A DNA stretch of 64,000 nucleotides from Janibacter indicus (GCF_900176385.1 NZ_FWXN01000005.1:1-64000), one strand, 5' to 3'. Positions 39,678 to 49,146 are shown, counted from the first letter of the stretch. The notes: generated from the sequence alone by a model not told the origin. Translations and numbers: made by a program.

Positions 39678-42600
39678 TCAGTGCCCGGAGCTGCCGGGCG
39701 AGGAGTGCCACAGCTTGCGCGGGGGCTCGACGCCGGTGCCGGCGGGACGGGTGTCGGCCCACGGCGACTGCCGGAAGCCCGAGGCGTGGACGAGCACCCG
39801 GTGCCCCTCGGGCTGCTGGTGCGCGGCGTCGCGGGCTCGGGCGAGGTCGTCGGCCTCGTCGAGCGCGGCGTGCACGGCGGTGATGCCGCCGCGCTGCCAG
39901 GCCTCCCACAGCGTCGACAGCTCCCACGCGCCGGAGGCGAGCACCGAGACCCCCCGCGGCCCGGCCCGGCGGATCGTGCCGCGCACGAGGAGCAGCCAGG
40001 AGTGGAAGATCGTCGCCGCGTAGGGCCCCTGGACGTCCTCGAAGAAGGTCGCGTCGACCGGCCCGGTCGCGTCGTCGACGGTGAGGAAGACGACCCGGCG
40101 CCCGGAGCGGATCGGTGGGGTCTGGGTCGCGACCTTGACCCCCGCGGCGAGGATCTGGGCACCACTGCGCACCGAGAGCAGGTCGGCGCTGCGGGTCACC
40201 CCGAGCGCCTCGAGCATCGGCGCGTAGAAGTCCATGACGTGCCGCGAGGCGTCAAGCCCGAGGATCTCCAGCTCGGCACCCACCTGGTCGGGCACGCTCA
40301 TCTCGGGCAGGCCGACGCCCTCGCCGAGCACCGGGGAGTCGCCGAGGTCGAGGGTCAGCTGGCTCGCGACCGGGGTCGGCGTCGTGCTCGTACGCACCTG
40401 CTGCGCCCCGGGTCGCCCCGCGGCCCAGGCCGGCGCCTCGACCGCCCGGGTCCGGGTGCCCCGGCCACCAGCACCCCGCCCCCGCGAGCGCCCGGTCGCC
40501 GCCCGGGACCAGCGGTCGAGCTCGGCGACGTGGAGCAGCAGGTCGCGTCGGGTCAGCCGCCCCCGGTGGCCGAGCCCCGGCCCACCGCGGTCGGCGCCGG
40601 TGCCGTGGACGGAGTCGAAGGCCCCGACGAGGACGAGCCGCTCGACGACCGGCCGGCTCACCCGGGCCCGCTGCCAGAAGTCGGTGAGCGAGTCGAAGGG
40701 GGCCCCGGCGACGACGCGGGCGATCTCCCCTTCGCTCATGCCCTTGACGTCGGCCAGCGAGAGCCGGATCGCCCACGTCGACCCGTCGGGCAGGTCGGGG
40801 TCGTCCGGTCGGGGGCCGGGGACGGGGGCGCGCTCGACGCGGTACTCCCCCGTGCTCGCGTTGACGTCGACGCCGAGGATCGTCACGCCGAGCGAGCGGG
40901 CCTCCTCGAGGAGCAGCCGCTTGGGGTACATGCCCGGGTCGTGGGTGAGCACGCCGGCGAGGAAGGCCGCCGGGTGGTGCGCCTTGAGCCAGGCCGACTG
41001 GTAGGTCGGCATGGCGAAGGCCGCCGCGTGCGCCTTGCAGAAGCCGAAGGACGCGAAGGCCGCGAGCACCGCCCAGATGCGGTCGACGTCCTCCGGCGGG
41101 TACCCGCGCGCGGCCGCCGCCGGGCGCCACCACGCCTCGATGCGTGCCTGCCCGTCGGGACTGCCCATCGTGCGCCGCACCTCGTCGGCCTGGGCGAGGG
41201 TCGCCCCGGTCGTCTCGGCGATGATCCGCAGCATCTGCTCGTGGAAGACGACGACCCCCTCGGTCTTGGCGAGCGCGGGCACGAGCCGGTCGTGGAGGAA
41301 CTGCGGCCGGCTCCACCCGTGCCGGGCCTCGAGGAAGGGTCGGATCATGTCGGACTTCACCGGGCCGGGGCGGAAGAGCGAGATGTCGATGATCAGGTCG
41401 TCGAAGACGGTCGGCGCGAGCTTGCCGATGAGCTCGCGCTGCCCCGGGCTCTCGATCTGGAAGCACCCGAGCGTGCGGGTCGTGCGGATCATCGCGAAGG
41501 TCGCCGGGTCGTCGAGCGGCACGTCGGACCGGCCGTCGAGGTCGACCCGCTCCCCCGTGACCCGCTCGACCTCACCGACGGCATGCGCCATCGCCGACTG
41601 CATACGGATGCCGAGGACGTCGAGCTTGAGCAGCCCGAGCGCCTCGACGTCGTCCTTGTCGAACTGGCTCATCGGGAAGCCCAGCCAGCTCGACTCGACC
41701 GGGGTGCGGTCGAGCAGCCCGCCGTCGGAGAGCACCACCCCGCACGGGTGCAGGGCGATGTGTCTCGGCAGCCCGTCGAGCCGCTCGACGAGGTCGAAGA
41801 GCGTCGTGAGCCGCCCCCCGTCGAGGCTGCGGGTGCGCAGCTCGGGCAGCTCGGCCATCGCCGAGCGCACGTCGCGGGCCCGGATGTGCGGGAAGGCCTT
41901 GGCGATCTCGTCGACCTCGGCCGGTGGCACCCCGAGCGCGGCGCCGACGTCGCGGATCGCGTGCCGCGCCTTGTAGGTGTCCATCATCGACACGCACGTC
42001 ACCCGGTCGCGGCCGAAGCGCTGCAGGACCAGCTCGTACATCTCGGTGCGGCGGGCCGACTCGACGTCGATGTCGATGTCGGGCAGCTCGGCCCGCAACG
42101 GCGAGCAGAAGCGCTCCATGAGCAGGTCGTGCCGGATCGGGTCGATCGCACTGATGCCGAGCAGGTGGTTGACCAGGCTGCCGGCCCCGGAACCACGGGC
42201 GGCGACCCGCACCCCCGCGCCGGTGATGATGTCGACGACCTCGGCGACGGTGAGGAAGTAGGTCGGGTAGCCCAGGGCCTCGACGACGTCGAGCTCGTCG
42301 GCCAGCCGCTCCTCGACCTGCCGCAGCACCGACGGCGGCGCGTCGGGGTAGCGCGCGCCGATCGCCGCCCGGCAGCGCTGCGCGAGCACCGCCTGCGGGT
42401 CCTCGTCGGGGCGCAGCCCGAGCACGTGCGCCTCGGGCAGGTGGACCCGGCCGATGCCGAGGTCCTTGCGGTCGTCGAGCGCGCACCCCATCGCCGTGCG
42501 CGCCGTCTCGTCGAGCAGCGCCGCGGCCCGTTGCCGGGGGCTGGCGCAGGCAAAGCCCCCGGCACCCCCGCCGAGAACCGCCGCGACCCGCTCGGCGCGC

Positions 42601-43430
42601 GCGGCCATCGTCGCGTCGTCGGCGAGGTGCCCGGCGGTCGTCACCCGGTCGAGGTGGCGGGTGTCGAGGACGACGAGGCGGCGGGTCGCGTCGAGGACGT
42701 CGGCGGTCGCCGCGTCATGCGGGTGCAGGTGCCGCACGGCGGCGGTGAGCACGGCCGGCACGTCGCAGGCATCGGCGAGCCCGAGCAGGTGGGCGGCGTG
42801 GCCGGTCGACGCGGGCGTGCCCGGCGGGCCGCCGTGGTCGACGACCTCGATGGCCACGGCCCCCGGCGGCAGCAGCCGCTGCCAGGCCCGCAGCCGCTCA
42901 CGGGCGACGTCGGGCCGGCGGGCGAGCAGCGCGGCACCGACGTCGGAGGTCGGGCCGAGCAGGAGCAGCAGCGGGGCCGGCTCGTCGGGCCCCGGCGCCG
43001 CCGCGTGCCGGGCGAGCATCGCCGCGGTCGCGACGGCCTCGCCGCGCTCACCCGTGAGGTGCACCTCGCTGACGAGCCGGCACAGCCGTGCCCAGCCGAC
43101 CCCGTGCGGCACCCCGGCACCCGCCCCGCGGGCGAGGACGGTGACGCGCGGGTGCCTCGGGTCGACCTCGGCTCCCCCGCGCACCGGGGTCCGCCGCCGG
43201 TCCGGGGCGCGCCCGCCACCGTCGACGGCGAGATCGACCCCGAGCACCGGGGCGATGCCCGCGGCGGTCGCGGCCCGGACGAAGCGCACCGCCCCGTAGA
43301 GCCCGTCGCGGTCGGTGAGGGCGAGCGCCGGCTGCCCGAGCTCCGCGGCCCGGGCCACGAGGTCCTCCGGTGTCGTCGTGCCGTGCCGAAGGGAGAATCC
43401 CGACGCCACGTGCAGGTGGGCGAAGCTCAC
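39678..43430 (-). CDS. dnaE2: Error-prone DNA polymerase DnaE2
   Basis: 1250 residues, longer than the usual 1050-1100. N-terminal PHP domain (FAHLHVASGFSLRHGTTTPEDL), C-family palm with PDIDIDVESARR, EDVDRIWAVLAAFASFGFCKAHAAAFA, and a C-terminal OB-fold. Low-complexity Arg/Gly/Pro insertions after residue 940 explain some of the extra length. Carries out SOS mutagenic synthesis. GTG start overlaps the HEPN gene stop (GTGA). The operon starts at a LexA box (44253). The usual partners imuA' and imuB are not adjacent. Confidence 0.93.
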   Translation of the reverse strand: MSFAHLHVASGFSLRHGTTTPEDLVARAAELGQPALALTDRDGLYGAVRFVRAATAAGIAPVLGVDLAVDGGGRAPDRRRTPVRGGAEVDPRHPRVTVLARGAGAGVPHGVGWARLCRLVSEVHLTGERGEAVATAAMLARHAAAPGPDEPAPLLLLLGPTSDVGAALLARRPDVARERLRAWQRLLPPGAVAIEVVDHGGPPGTPASTGHAAHLLGLADACDVPAVLTAAVRHLHPHDAATADVLDATRRLVVLDTRHLDRVTTAGHLADDATMAARAERVAAVLGGGAGGFACASPRQRAAALLDETARTAMGCALDDRKDLGIGRVHLPEAHVLGLRPDEDPQAVLAQRCRAAIGARYPDAPPSVLRQVEERLADELDVVEALGYPTYFLTVAEVVDIITGAGVRVAARGSGAGSLVNHLLGISAIDPIRHDLLMERFCSPLRAELPDIDIDVESARRTEMYELVLQRFGRDRVTCVSMMDTYKARHAIRDVGAALGVPPAEVDEIAKAFPHIRARDVRSAMAELPELRTRSLDGGRLTTLFDLVERLDGLPRHIALHPCGVVLSDGGLLDRTPVESSWLGFPMSQFDKDDVEALGLLKLDVLGIRMQSAMAHAVGEVERVTGERVDLDGRSDVPLDDPATFAMIRTTRTLGCFQIESPGQRELIGKLAPTVFDDLIIDISLFRPGPVKSDMIRPFLEARHGWSRPQFLHDRLVPALAKTEGVVVFHEQMLRIIAETTGATLAQADEVRRTMGSPDGQARIEAWWRPAAAARGYPPEDVDRIWAVLAAFASFGFCKAHAAAFAMPTYQSAWLKAHHPAAFLAGVLTHDPGMYPKRLLLEEARSLGVTILGVDVNASTGEYRVERAPVPGPRPDDPDLPDGSTWAIRLSLADVKGMSEGEIARVVAGAPFDSLTDFWQRARVSRPVVERLVLVGAFDSVHGTGADRGGPGLGHRGRLTRRDLLLHVAELDRWSRAATGRSRGRGAGGRGTRTRAVEAPAWAAGRPGAQQVRTSTTPTPVASQLTLDLGDSPVLGEGVGLPEMSVPDQVGAELEILGLDASRHVMDFYAPMLEALGVTRSADLLSVRSGAQILAAGVKVATQTPPIRSGRRVVFLTVDDATGPVDATFFEDVQGPYAATIFHSWLLLVRGTIRRAGPRGVSVLASGAWELSTLWEAWQRGGITAVHAALDEADDLARARDAAHQQPEGHRVLVHASGFRQSPWADTRPAGTGVEPPRKLWHSSPGSSGH

Positions 43431-43909
43431 CCGGCCTCCCCCCTTCGCCGCATGTCCTCGAGGTCGTGCGAAGGGGGGATGGCGACGAGGTCGGCGGTGA
43501 CCCGGACCGGGGGCAGGCCGAGCACGCCGGAGACGATCCGCACGAAGTCCTCCCCCTGGCGGAGCAGGTCGTCGACCTCCCGGACCGACATCGGCCCGGA
43601 CGCCCCGTGGCCGGGGCGGGAGCCCCCTTCGGGCAGGACGGTCGCGAAGAAGTCCGCCCACTCGGTCAGCTCGGGCGCGACCCGCGGCAGCAGGCGCCAC
43701 ACGTCGACCGGGCCGTGACCCCGCGGGCCGGCCAGGTCACGGACGGTGAGGACCGCCGCGGCAGCACGCAGCACCGCGACCCGGGTGCCGGCGCTGCGGG
43801 CGGCGACCGAGCGAGCCATGTGCGCGCCGGACAGACTCTCGCCGGCGGCGGTGAGCAGGTCGAGCGCGGCGTCGAGCCGCTCGGGATGCAGGACGGGGAC
43901 GGCCACCAC
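43427..43909 (-). CDS. SAV_6107-family HEPN domain protein
   Basis: 160 residues, helical: PERLDAALDLLTAAGESLSGAHMARSVAARSAGTRVAVLRAAAAVL and DVWRLLPRVAPELTEWADFFA. It belongs to the HEPN-like family usually found next to dnaE2 in actinobacteria; a role in the mutasome or nucleic-acid binding is inferred from that. Tandem GTG codons at 43909/43906 are the likely starts. It overlaps dnaE2 by 4 bp. Confidence 0.8.
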   Translation of the reverse strand: MVAVPVLHPERLDAALDLLTAAGESLSGAHMARSVAARSAGTRVAVLRAAAAVLTVRDLAGPRGHGPVDVWRLLPRVAPELTEWADFFATVLPEGGSRPGHGASGPMSVREVDDLLRQGEDFVRIVSGVLGLPPVRVTADLVAIPPSHDLEDMRRRGEAG

Positions 43910-43919
43910 GACGACCGCC

Positions 43920-44237
43920 TCAGTCCTGGGTCCGCAGGAGCTGCCACCCGGCGGACCCGCCCGACGCGACCTCGCCGTCGACACCGAGGTCGTAGACCCC
44001 CGGCGCACCGGCCCGGCCGCGCTGCGCGCTCACCCGCCACACCTCGCGGGCGAGCGGCACCTGCGCCAGCGCGCCCTCGCTCGAGCGCCACCACGCGTGC
44101 CGCTCCTGCCAGTGGTCGACGACCTCCGTCACCCGGTAGAGCCGCCCCCTCCAGAGGAACTGCTCGGGGACCGCACCACCGACCGGTCGCGGGTCGCCCA
44201 CCCGCACCTCGATGGCCTCCTCGACGAGCCTGACCAT
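43920..44237 (-). CDS. DUF6504 family protein
   Basis: 105 residues, beta-rich: IEVRVGD, PEQFLWRGRLYRVTEVVDHWQERHAWW, REVWRVSA. DUF6504 members are small, cytoplasmic and typically co-encoded with Y-family or DnaE2 polymerases. First gene of the SOS operon; a perfect LexA box lies 16 bp upstream of the ATG. Gap to the HEPN gene is 10 bp. Function unknown. Confidence 0.85.
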   Translation of the reverse strand: MVRLVEEAIEVRVGDPRPVGGAVPEQFLWRGRLYRVTEVVDHWQERHAWWRSSEGALAQVPLAREVWRVSAQRGRAGAPGVYDLGVDGEVASGGSAGWQLLRTQD

Positions 44238-44252
44238 GACCACTCCCTTCGC

Positions 44253-44268
44253 TCGAACACCTGTTCGA
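44253..44268. promoter_or_regulatory. LexA (SOS) box of the DUF6504-HEPN-dnaE2 operon
   Basis: TCGAACACCTGTTCGA matches TCGAAC-N4-GTTCGA exactly in both half-sites. It lies 16 bp before the DUF6504 ATG on the minus strand. A TAGGCT (44313-44318) on the plus strand, probably the -10 of the polyprenyl synthase gene, is 44 bp away, so that gene could be affected too. Confidence 0.9.
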
Positions 44269-44384
44269 ACACAGTACGCCGGGGGGCCGACACCCCGTCA
44301 ACCCGGTCGACGTAGGCTGGTCACGACCCGGTGATCCGACCACGGAGCACCGACACCACCGCCCCCTTCGTCACTGGAGCCCAC

Positions 44385-45470
44385 GTGCCGCACCCGTTGG
44401 ACCGGGCCGACCTGCGCTCGCGGGTCCAGACCCGCATCGACGTCGAGCTCGACCGCTGGGCCGACGAACTCGCCGAGATCGGGCCCGACGTCGTCGACCT
44501 CACCGACCCCGTCCGGGCCCTGCTGCAGGGCGGCAAGCGGCTGCGGGCCGGCTTCGCCTACTGGGGCTGGCGGGCCGCCGGCCGCGACGACCACGAGGGC
44601 GCGATCGCGCTGGCGGCGGCGATGGAGCTCTTCCAGGCCGCCGCTCTGGTCCACGACGACGTCATGGACGACAGCGAGACCCGCCGCGGGGCCCCGGCGA
44701 TGCACCGGGCCCTCGCCCGCGCGCACTCCGAGCGCGCCTGGCACGGCGACCCCGAGCGCTTCGGCACCGCCGGCGCGATCCTCGCCGGCAACCTCTGCCT
44801 CGGCTGGTGCGACGACCTCTTCGCCGACTCCGGCCTGCCACCCGAGTCGCTCACCGCGGCCCGACCGGTCTTCGAGCGGATGCGCGGCCAGCTCATGGGC
44901 GGCCAGTTCCTCGACATCGTCACCTCGATGCGACCGTGGCACGACCTCGCCGACGACGAGCGCATCGAGTGGGCCCGCAAGGTGATCCGCTACAAGAGCG
45001 CGAAGTACTCCATCGAGCACCCGCTGCTCATCGGCGCGACCGCCGGCGGCGCCTCCGCCGCCGACCTCGACGCGCTCTCCCGCTACGGCCTGGCGCTCGG
45101 CGAGGCCTTCCAGCTGCGCGACGACGTGCTCGGCGTCTTCGGCGACCCCGAGGTCACCGGCAAGCCCGCGGGCGACGACCTGCGCGAGGGCAAGCGCACC
45201 GTGCTCATCGCCCGGGCCCTCGCCGGCGCCGACGACGTGACGACAACCCGCATCGACCAGTGGCTCGGCGCTCCCGACCTGGGCACCGACGAGGTCGAGG
45301 CCTTCCGTGAGCTGCTCGTGGCCACCGGCGCGCTCGAGGGTGTCGAGCAGGACATCGCCGCGGGGGCACAGGTCGCCCGCGAGGCCCTCGCCGCGGCGGT
45401 CGGCGTCGGCGGCGAGGCCCGTGAGGTGCTCACCGAGCTCATCGACGCGACGACGGCCCGCAGCACCTGA
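44385..45470 (+). CDS. Polyprenyl diphosphate synthase
   Basis: 361 residues, trans-isoprenyl synthase. First aspartate-rich motif DDVMDD at residues 91-96 with the chain-length region before it (AAALVH), second aspartate motif in FQLRDDVLGVFGD near 246 and GDDLREGKRT. It builds geranylgeranyl or longer diphosphates for carotenoid, quinone or lipid-carrier synthesis; chain length is not certain. GTG 44385 has GGAG 6 nt upstream and is preferred to GTG 44331. The M. tuberculosis counterpart by position is Rv2173 (idsA2). Confidence 0.9.
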   Translation: MPHPLDRADLRSRVQTRIDVELDRWADELAEIGPDVVDLTDPVRALLQGGKRLRAGFAYWGWRAAGRDDHEGAIALAAAMELFQAAALVHDDVMDDSETRRGAPAMHRALARAHSERAWHGDPERFGTAGAILAGNLCLGWCDDLFADSGLPPESLTAARPVFERMRGQLMGGQFLDIVTSMRPWHDLADDERIEWARKVIRYKSAKYSIEHPLLIGATAGGASAADLDALSRYGLALGEAFQLRDDVLGVFGDPEVTGKPAGDDLREGKRTVLIARALAGADDVTTTRIDQWLGAPDLGTDEVEAFRELLVATGALEGVEQDIAAGAQVAREALAAAVGVGGEAREVLTELIDATTARST

Positions 45471-45473
45471 GGC

Positions 45474-45827
45474 CTACGCCTCCTCCATCGCCCGGCGGCG
45501 CACCTCGGTCTTGAAGCCGGCACGGATCGCCGCGATCGGCGTCGGCCCGCCGGGCAGGGTCTCGTCGTGGGCAAACATCCACTCGACGATCTCCTCGTCG
45601 TCGAAGGCATTGTCCGACAGCACGGTGAAGGTCCCCGCGAGCTCGGGCAGCGGCCCGTCCTCGCCGAGGAAGTCCACCGGCACCGACAGCACCTTGCGCT
45701 CCCCGCGGCGCACCGCGACGAGCTGGCGCTCGTCGAGCATCCGGCGCACGTCGCTCAGACGCACGTCGAGCCTCTCGGCCACGTCGGGGAGGGTCAGCCA
45801 GTCGATCTGCGCAGGGGTCTCGTCCAC
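45474..45827 (-). CDS. Rv2175c-family DNA-binding protein
   Basis: 117 residues. Winged/helix-turn-helix part at the N-terminus (LTLPDVAERLDVRLSDVRRMLDERQLVAVRRGER) and a C-terminal domain FDDEEIVEWMFAHDETLPGGPTPIAAIRAG. In M. tuberculosis Rv2175c binds DNA and is a substrate of the adjacent kinase PknL; the same neighbourhood here (kinase gene 1.4 kb away) suggests the same relation. ATG start. Convergent with the polyprenyl synthase gene, 3 bp apart. Confidence 0.9.
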   Translation of the reverse strand: MDETPAQIDWLTLPDVAERLDVRLSDVRRMLDERQLVAVRRGERKVLSVPVDFLGEDGPLPELAGTFTVLSDNAFDDEEIVEWMFAHDETLPGGPTPIAAIRAGFKTEVRRRAMEEA

Positions 45828-46003
45828 GCCCGACAGTGTGTCAGCCGCTCCCCGAGATCCCGCGCGAAGGGGGCGCGTCGCCGTTCATCCGGCCTCCTGA
45901 GGAGATCTTCGGTACCGTCGGTGCCGAATCAACATACGTCACACCAGTCACACGCACCCCATGCCACCGGGCGTCCCCTGCGCCCCGTACATCGGAGTCC
46001 CCC

Positions 46004-47152
46004 TTGGTCCTTCCGCTCATCGTCACCGTCCCGGCCACTCCCGTGTCCCCGGCGATCGACCTGACCGCCGAGACCACCACGCACGTCACCTCCTCCGCCG
46101 GGTCGCGCCACCACACCGTGCGCTCCGGCGAGACGGTCTACGACATCGCCGCGCGCTACCGCGTCTCCCCCGCCGCCCTGCTCTCCCGCAACGGCCTGTC
46201 CTCGAGCGACTTCATCCACCCCGGCCAGAAGCTCACGGTGCCCGGCCGCGCATCGGGCGGGTCCTCCCCTTCGTCCTCGGCCAAGCCCGCCCGCTCCGGG
46301 GCGACCCGCGGCTACACCGTCCGCAGCGGTGACACCCTCTCCGGCATCGCCGCCCGCCACGGCATGAGCGTCGACCGGCTGCGCAGCCTCAACAACCTGG
46401 ACCGGGGCTTCATCCACCCCGGCCAGCAGCTGCGCGTCACCGGCACCGCCGCCAAGCCCGCCAAGCGGGCCACGAGCCGACCCGCCGCGACGGGGTCGTA
46501 CACCGTGCGCTCCGGCGAGACGCTCTCCGGCATCGCCGCCCGCCACGACATGAGCGTCACCCGCCTGGCCAAGCTCAACGACCTGAGCACCCGCGACCTC
46601 ATCCACCCGGGCAGCACGCTCAAGGTCACCGGCTCCTCGAGCCCGGCGAAGAAGGCATCGCGACCGGCGAAGAAGAACAACACCTTCGCCGGTCGCACCT
46701 ACGCCGACCACATCGTCGACGCCGCCGACCGCAACCGCTCGACCCTGGCCGCCCGCTCGGTGCCCAGCCGCGACGCGACCAAGGACAAGATCACCCGGAT
46801 CTCCCGCCAGCACGGCGTCGACCCCTCCCTGGCCCTGGCGATCTCCTACCAGGAGTCCGGCTGGGACCAGCGTCGGGTCTCCGTCGCCAACGCCGTCGGC
46901 GCGATGCAGGTCATCCCGAGCTCCGGCGAGTGGGCCTCGCAGATGGCCGGGCGCGACCTCGACCTGCTCGACACCGACGACAACATCACCGCCGGCGTCC
47001 TGCTCCTCAAGGTCCTCACCCAGCAGGCCGACACGACCTCCGAGGCCATCGCCGGCTACTACCAGGGCCTCGCCTCGGTGGAGAGCAACGGCATGTACGG
47101 CGACACCCAGCAGTACGTCGCCAACGTCAAGGCACTCCGAAGCCGGATGTGA
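46004..47152 (+). CDS. LysM-repeat lytic transglycosylase
   Basis: About 382 residues. Three LysM repeats (each YTVRSGETLSGIAARH...FIHPGQKL type) bind peptidoglycan; a C-terminal SLT lysozyme-like domain follows with the catalytic glutamate in ISYQESGWDQRR and AVGAMQVIPSSGEWASQ. It should cleave cell-wall glycan outside the cell. A TTG at 46004 with GGAG 6 nt upstream is chosen; it gives a short hydrophobic start (LPLIVTVPATPVSPA) without basic residues, so the signal peptide looks incomplete. The frame is open back to 45836, so an upstream start is possible. Confidence 0.82.
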   Translation: MVLPLIVTVPATPVSPAIDLTAETTTHVTSSAGSRHHTVRSGETVYDIAARYRVSPAALLSRNGLSSSDFIHPGQKLTVPGRASGGSSPSSSAKPARSGATRGYTVRSGDTLSGIAARHGMSVDRLRSLNNLDRGFIHPGQQLRVTGTAAKPAKRATSRPAATGSYTVRSGETLSGIAARHDMSVTRLAKLNDLSTRDLIHPGSTLKVTGSSSPAKKASRPAKKNNTFAGRTYADHIVDAADRNRSTLAARSVPSRDATKDKITRISRQHGVDPSLALAISYQESGWDQRRVSVANAVGAMQVIPSSGEWASQMAGRDLDLLDTDDNITAGVLLLKVLTQQADTTSEAIAGYYQGLASVESNGMYGDTQQYVANVKALRSRM

Positions 47153-47175
47153 CGGGCTGACGCAGGGGGCGAACC

Positions 47176-47181
47176 TAGACT
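47176..47181 (+). promoter_or_regulatory. Putative -10 element of the PASTA kinase gene (leaderless)
   Basis: TAGACT lies 6 nt before the GTG at 47188, the spacing expected for a transcript that begins at the start codon. No Shine-Dalgarno sequence is present before this GTG. Confidence 0.45.
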
Positions 47182-47187
47182 TTGGGC

Positions 47188-49146
47188 GTGACCACCGCAT
47201 CCACGCACCCGCTCGTCGGCGATCTCGTCGACGGTCGCTACCGCGTGCTGCGCCACCTCGCCGACGGCGGGATGGCCACGGTGCTGCTCGCCACCGACAC
47301 CCGGCTCGACCGGGAGGTCGCGCTCAAGGTCATGCGCCCAGACCTCGCGGCCGACGAGACCTTCGTCTCCCGCTTCCGCCGCGAGGCCCGCTCCGCCGCG
47401 CGGCTGAGCCACCCCAACGTCGTGCCCGTCTTCGACCAGGGCGAGGACGGCGGCCAGGTCTTCCTCGCGATGGAGTACGTCGAGGGACGCACCGCGCGTG
47501 CGGTGGTCGACACCGAGGGCGCGCTCACCGTCCGCGCCGCGCTCGACGTCCTCGAGCCGGTGCTCACCGGTCTGGCGGCCGCCCACGAGGCCGGCTACAT
47601 CCACCGCGACGTCAAGCCCGAAAACATCCTCATCCCCGAGCGGGGCGCGATCAAGGTCGCCGACTTCGGCCTGGCCCGGGCCGTCACCTCGCAGACGACC
47701 ACCGCCGAGGACGGGGTGCTCTTCGGCACGGTCGCCTACCTCTCCCCCGAGCAGGTCGAGCGCGGCATCGCCGACGCCCGCAGCGACGTCTACGCCGCCG
47801 GGCTGATCCTCTTCGAGCTGCTCACCGGGCAGCGGGCGATCGACGGCGAGTCGCCGATCCACGTCGCCTTCCAGCACGTCCACGGCTCGGTGCCGCGCCC
47901 CTCCGAGCGGGTCGAGGACCTGCCGGGCGAGCTCGACGACCTCGTCGCCCTGGCCACCGCGCGCGACCCCGACGAGCGCCCGCGTGACGCGGGTGCCTAC
48001 CTCGCCGAGCTGCAGCGGGTGCGCGCCGGCCTGACACCCCAGGAGCTCGACCGTCGGCCGCACGTCGTCGCCGCAGGAGCCGCGGCCACTGCCTCCCCGC
48101 AGTGGCGGTCGGCGGGTGGCGCAGCGGCCACCGTCGCCCACCCACGCCCCGAGCGCACGCGCGCGATCGACACCGGTGCCGCGAGTGCCGCGAGTGCCGC
48201 GGGTGGCACCGGCGCAGCGGGTGGCGCCTCGACAGCTGCAGCGGAGCCCCCTTCGTCCCGGCGGGGGTGGCGCCGCGCGCTCGTCGCACTCCTGCTCGTC
48301 GTGGCGCTCGCCGCCGGCGGTGGCTGGTGGTGGACCCAGGAGGGCCCGGGCAGCACGGTTGTCGTGCCCGACGTCACCGGCCTCTCCCGCGCCGACGCGG
48401 AAGCCAGCCTCACGCAGGACGGCGACCTGGGCTACGTCGAGTCCTCGGCCTTCGACGAGCAGGTGCCCAAGGGCGAGGTCATCACGTCCAACCCGCCGAC
48501 CGGCACCGAGCTGTCGAAGGGGTCCGACGTCACCGTCGTCGTGTCCAAGGGGCCCGAGCGCTACGAGGTCCCTGACCTCACCGGCCGCACCGCCGCCCAG
48601 GCCAGGACCACGCTCGAGCGACGCACCCTGACGGTCGGTGCGACGACGCAGGCCTGGGACGACGACGTCGCCAAGGGCCGCATCGTCTCGACGACGCCCG
48701 CCCCCGGCACCGAGGTCAAGCGCGACGCCAAGGTCGCCCTCGTCGTCTCCAAGGGACCCGAGCCGGTGGCCGTGCCGACGGTGACCGGTCAGGGCGCCGA
48801 GGCGGCGACCGGCGCGATCGAGGAGGCCGGGCTCGAGGTCACCCGCGCCGACGACGCCTACTCGACGAGCGTGCCCAAGGGCTCGGTCATCAGCCAGTCC
48901 CCGAGCAGCGGCACGCTCCTGCCCGGCGAGACCGTGACGATCACCGTCTCCAAGGGCCCGGAGATGGTGGCCGTCCCGTCGGTCGAGGGGCTGAGCCGCT
49001 CTGCGGCGACGACCAAGCTGGAGGCCGCGGGCTTCAAGGTCGCAGTCCAGACCTTCCTCGGTGGGCCGCTCGACGAGGTGCGCGCCTCACGCCCGAGCGG
49101 CGGCACCGCCCCCAAGGGCTCGACGGTCACGATCCTCGTCGTCTGA
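47188..49146 (+). CDS. Serine/threonine protein kinase with four PASTA domains (PknL-like)
   Basis: 652 residues. Cytoplasmic kinase domain 10-290: glycine loop LADGGMATVLLA, catalytic Lys47 in VALKV, HRDVKPEN with Asp141, DFGLA, and APE-like SPEQ. A Ala/Gly/Pro linker and one membrane helix (ALVALLLVVALAAGGGWWW) lead to four extracellular PASTA repeats (about 390-457, 458-525, 526-592, 593-652) that bind peptidoglycan fragments or lipid II. Positioned like M. tuberculosis pknL beside Rv2175c and aroG, though PASTA repeats make it also PknB-like. Controls growth and cell-wall synthesis. Confidence 0.93.
   Translation: MTTASTHPLVGDLVDGRYRVLRHLADGGMATVLLATDTRLDREVALKVMRPDLAADETFVSRFRREARSAARLSHPNVVPVFDQGEDGGQVFLAMEYVEGRTARAVVDTEGALTVRAALDVLEPVLTGLAAAHEAGYIHRDVKPENILIPERGAIKVADFGLARAVTSQTTTAEDGVLFGTVAYLSPEQVERGIADARSDVYAAGLILFELLTGQRAIDGESPIHVAFQHVHGSVPRPSERVEDLPGELDDLVALATARDPDERPRDAGAYLAELQRVRAGLTPQELDRRPHVVAAGAAATASPQWRSAGGAAATVAHPRPERTRAIDTGAASAASAAGGTGAAGGASTAAAEPPSSRRGWRRALVALLLVVALAAGGGWWWTQEGPGSTVVVPDVTGLSRADAEASLTQDGDLGYVESSAFDEQVPKGEVITSNPPTGTELSKGSDVTVVVSKGPERYEVPDLTGRTAAQARTTLERRTLTVGATTQAWDDDVAKGRIVSTTPAPGTEVKRDAKVALVVSKGPEPVAVPTVTGQGAEAATGAIEEAGLEVTRADDAYSTSVPKGSVISQSPSSGTLLPGETVTITVSKGPEMVAVPSVEGLSRSAATTKLEAAGFKVAVQTFLGGPLDEVRASRPSGGTAPKGSTVTILVV

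Noticed and set aside
39681-43718. A 1345-codon open frame opposite dnaE2
   Set aside because: Mirror of the real codon pattern in a high-GC gene; no domain is recognisable.
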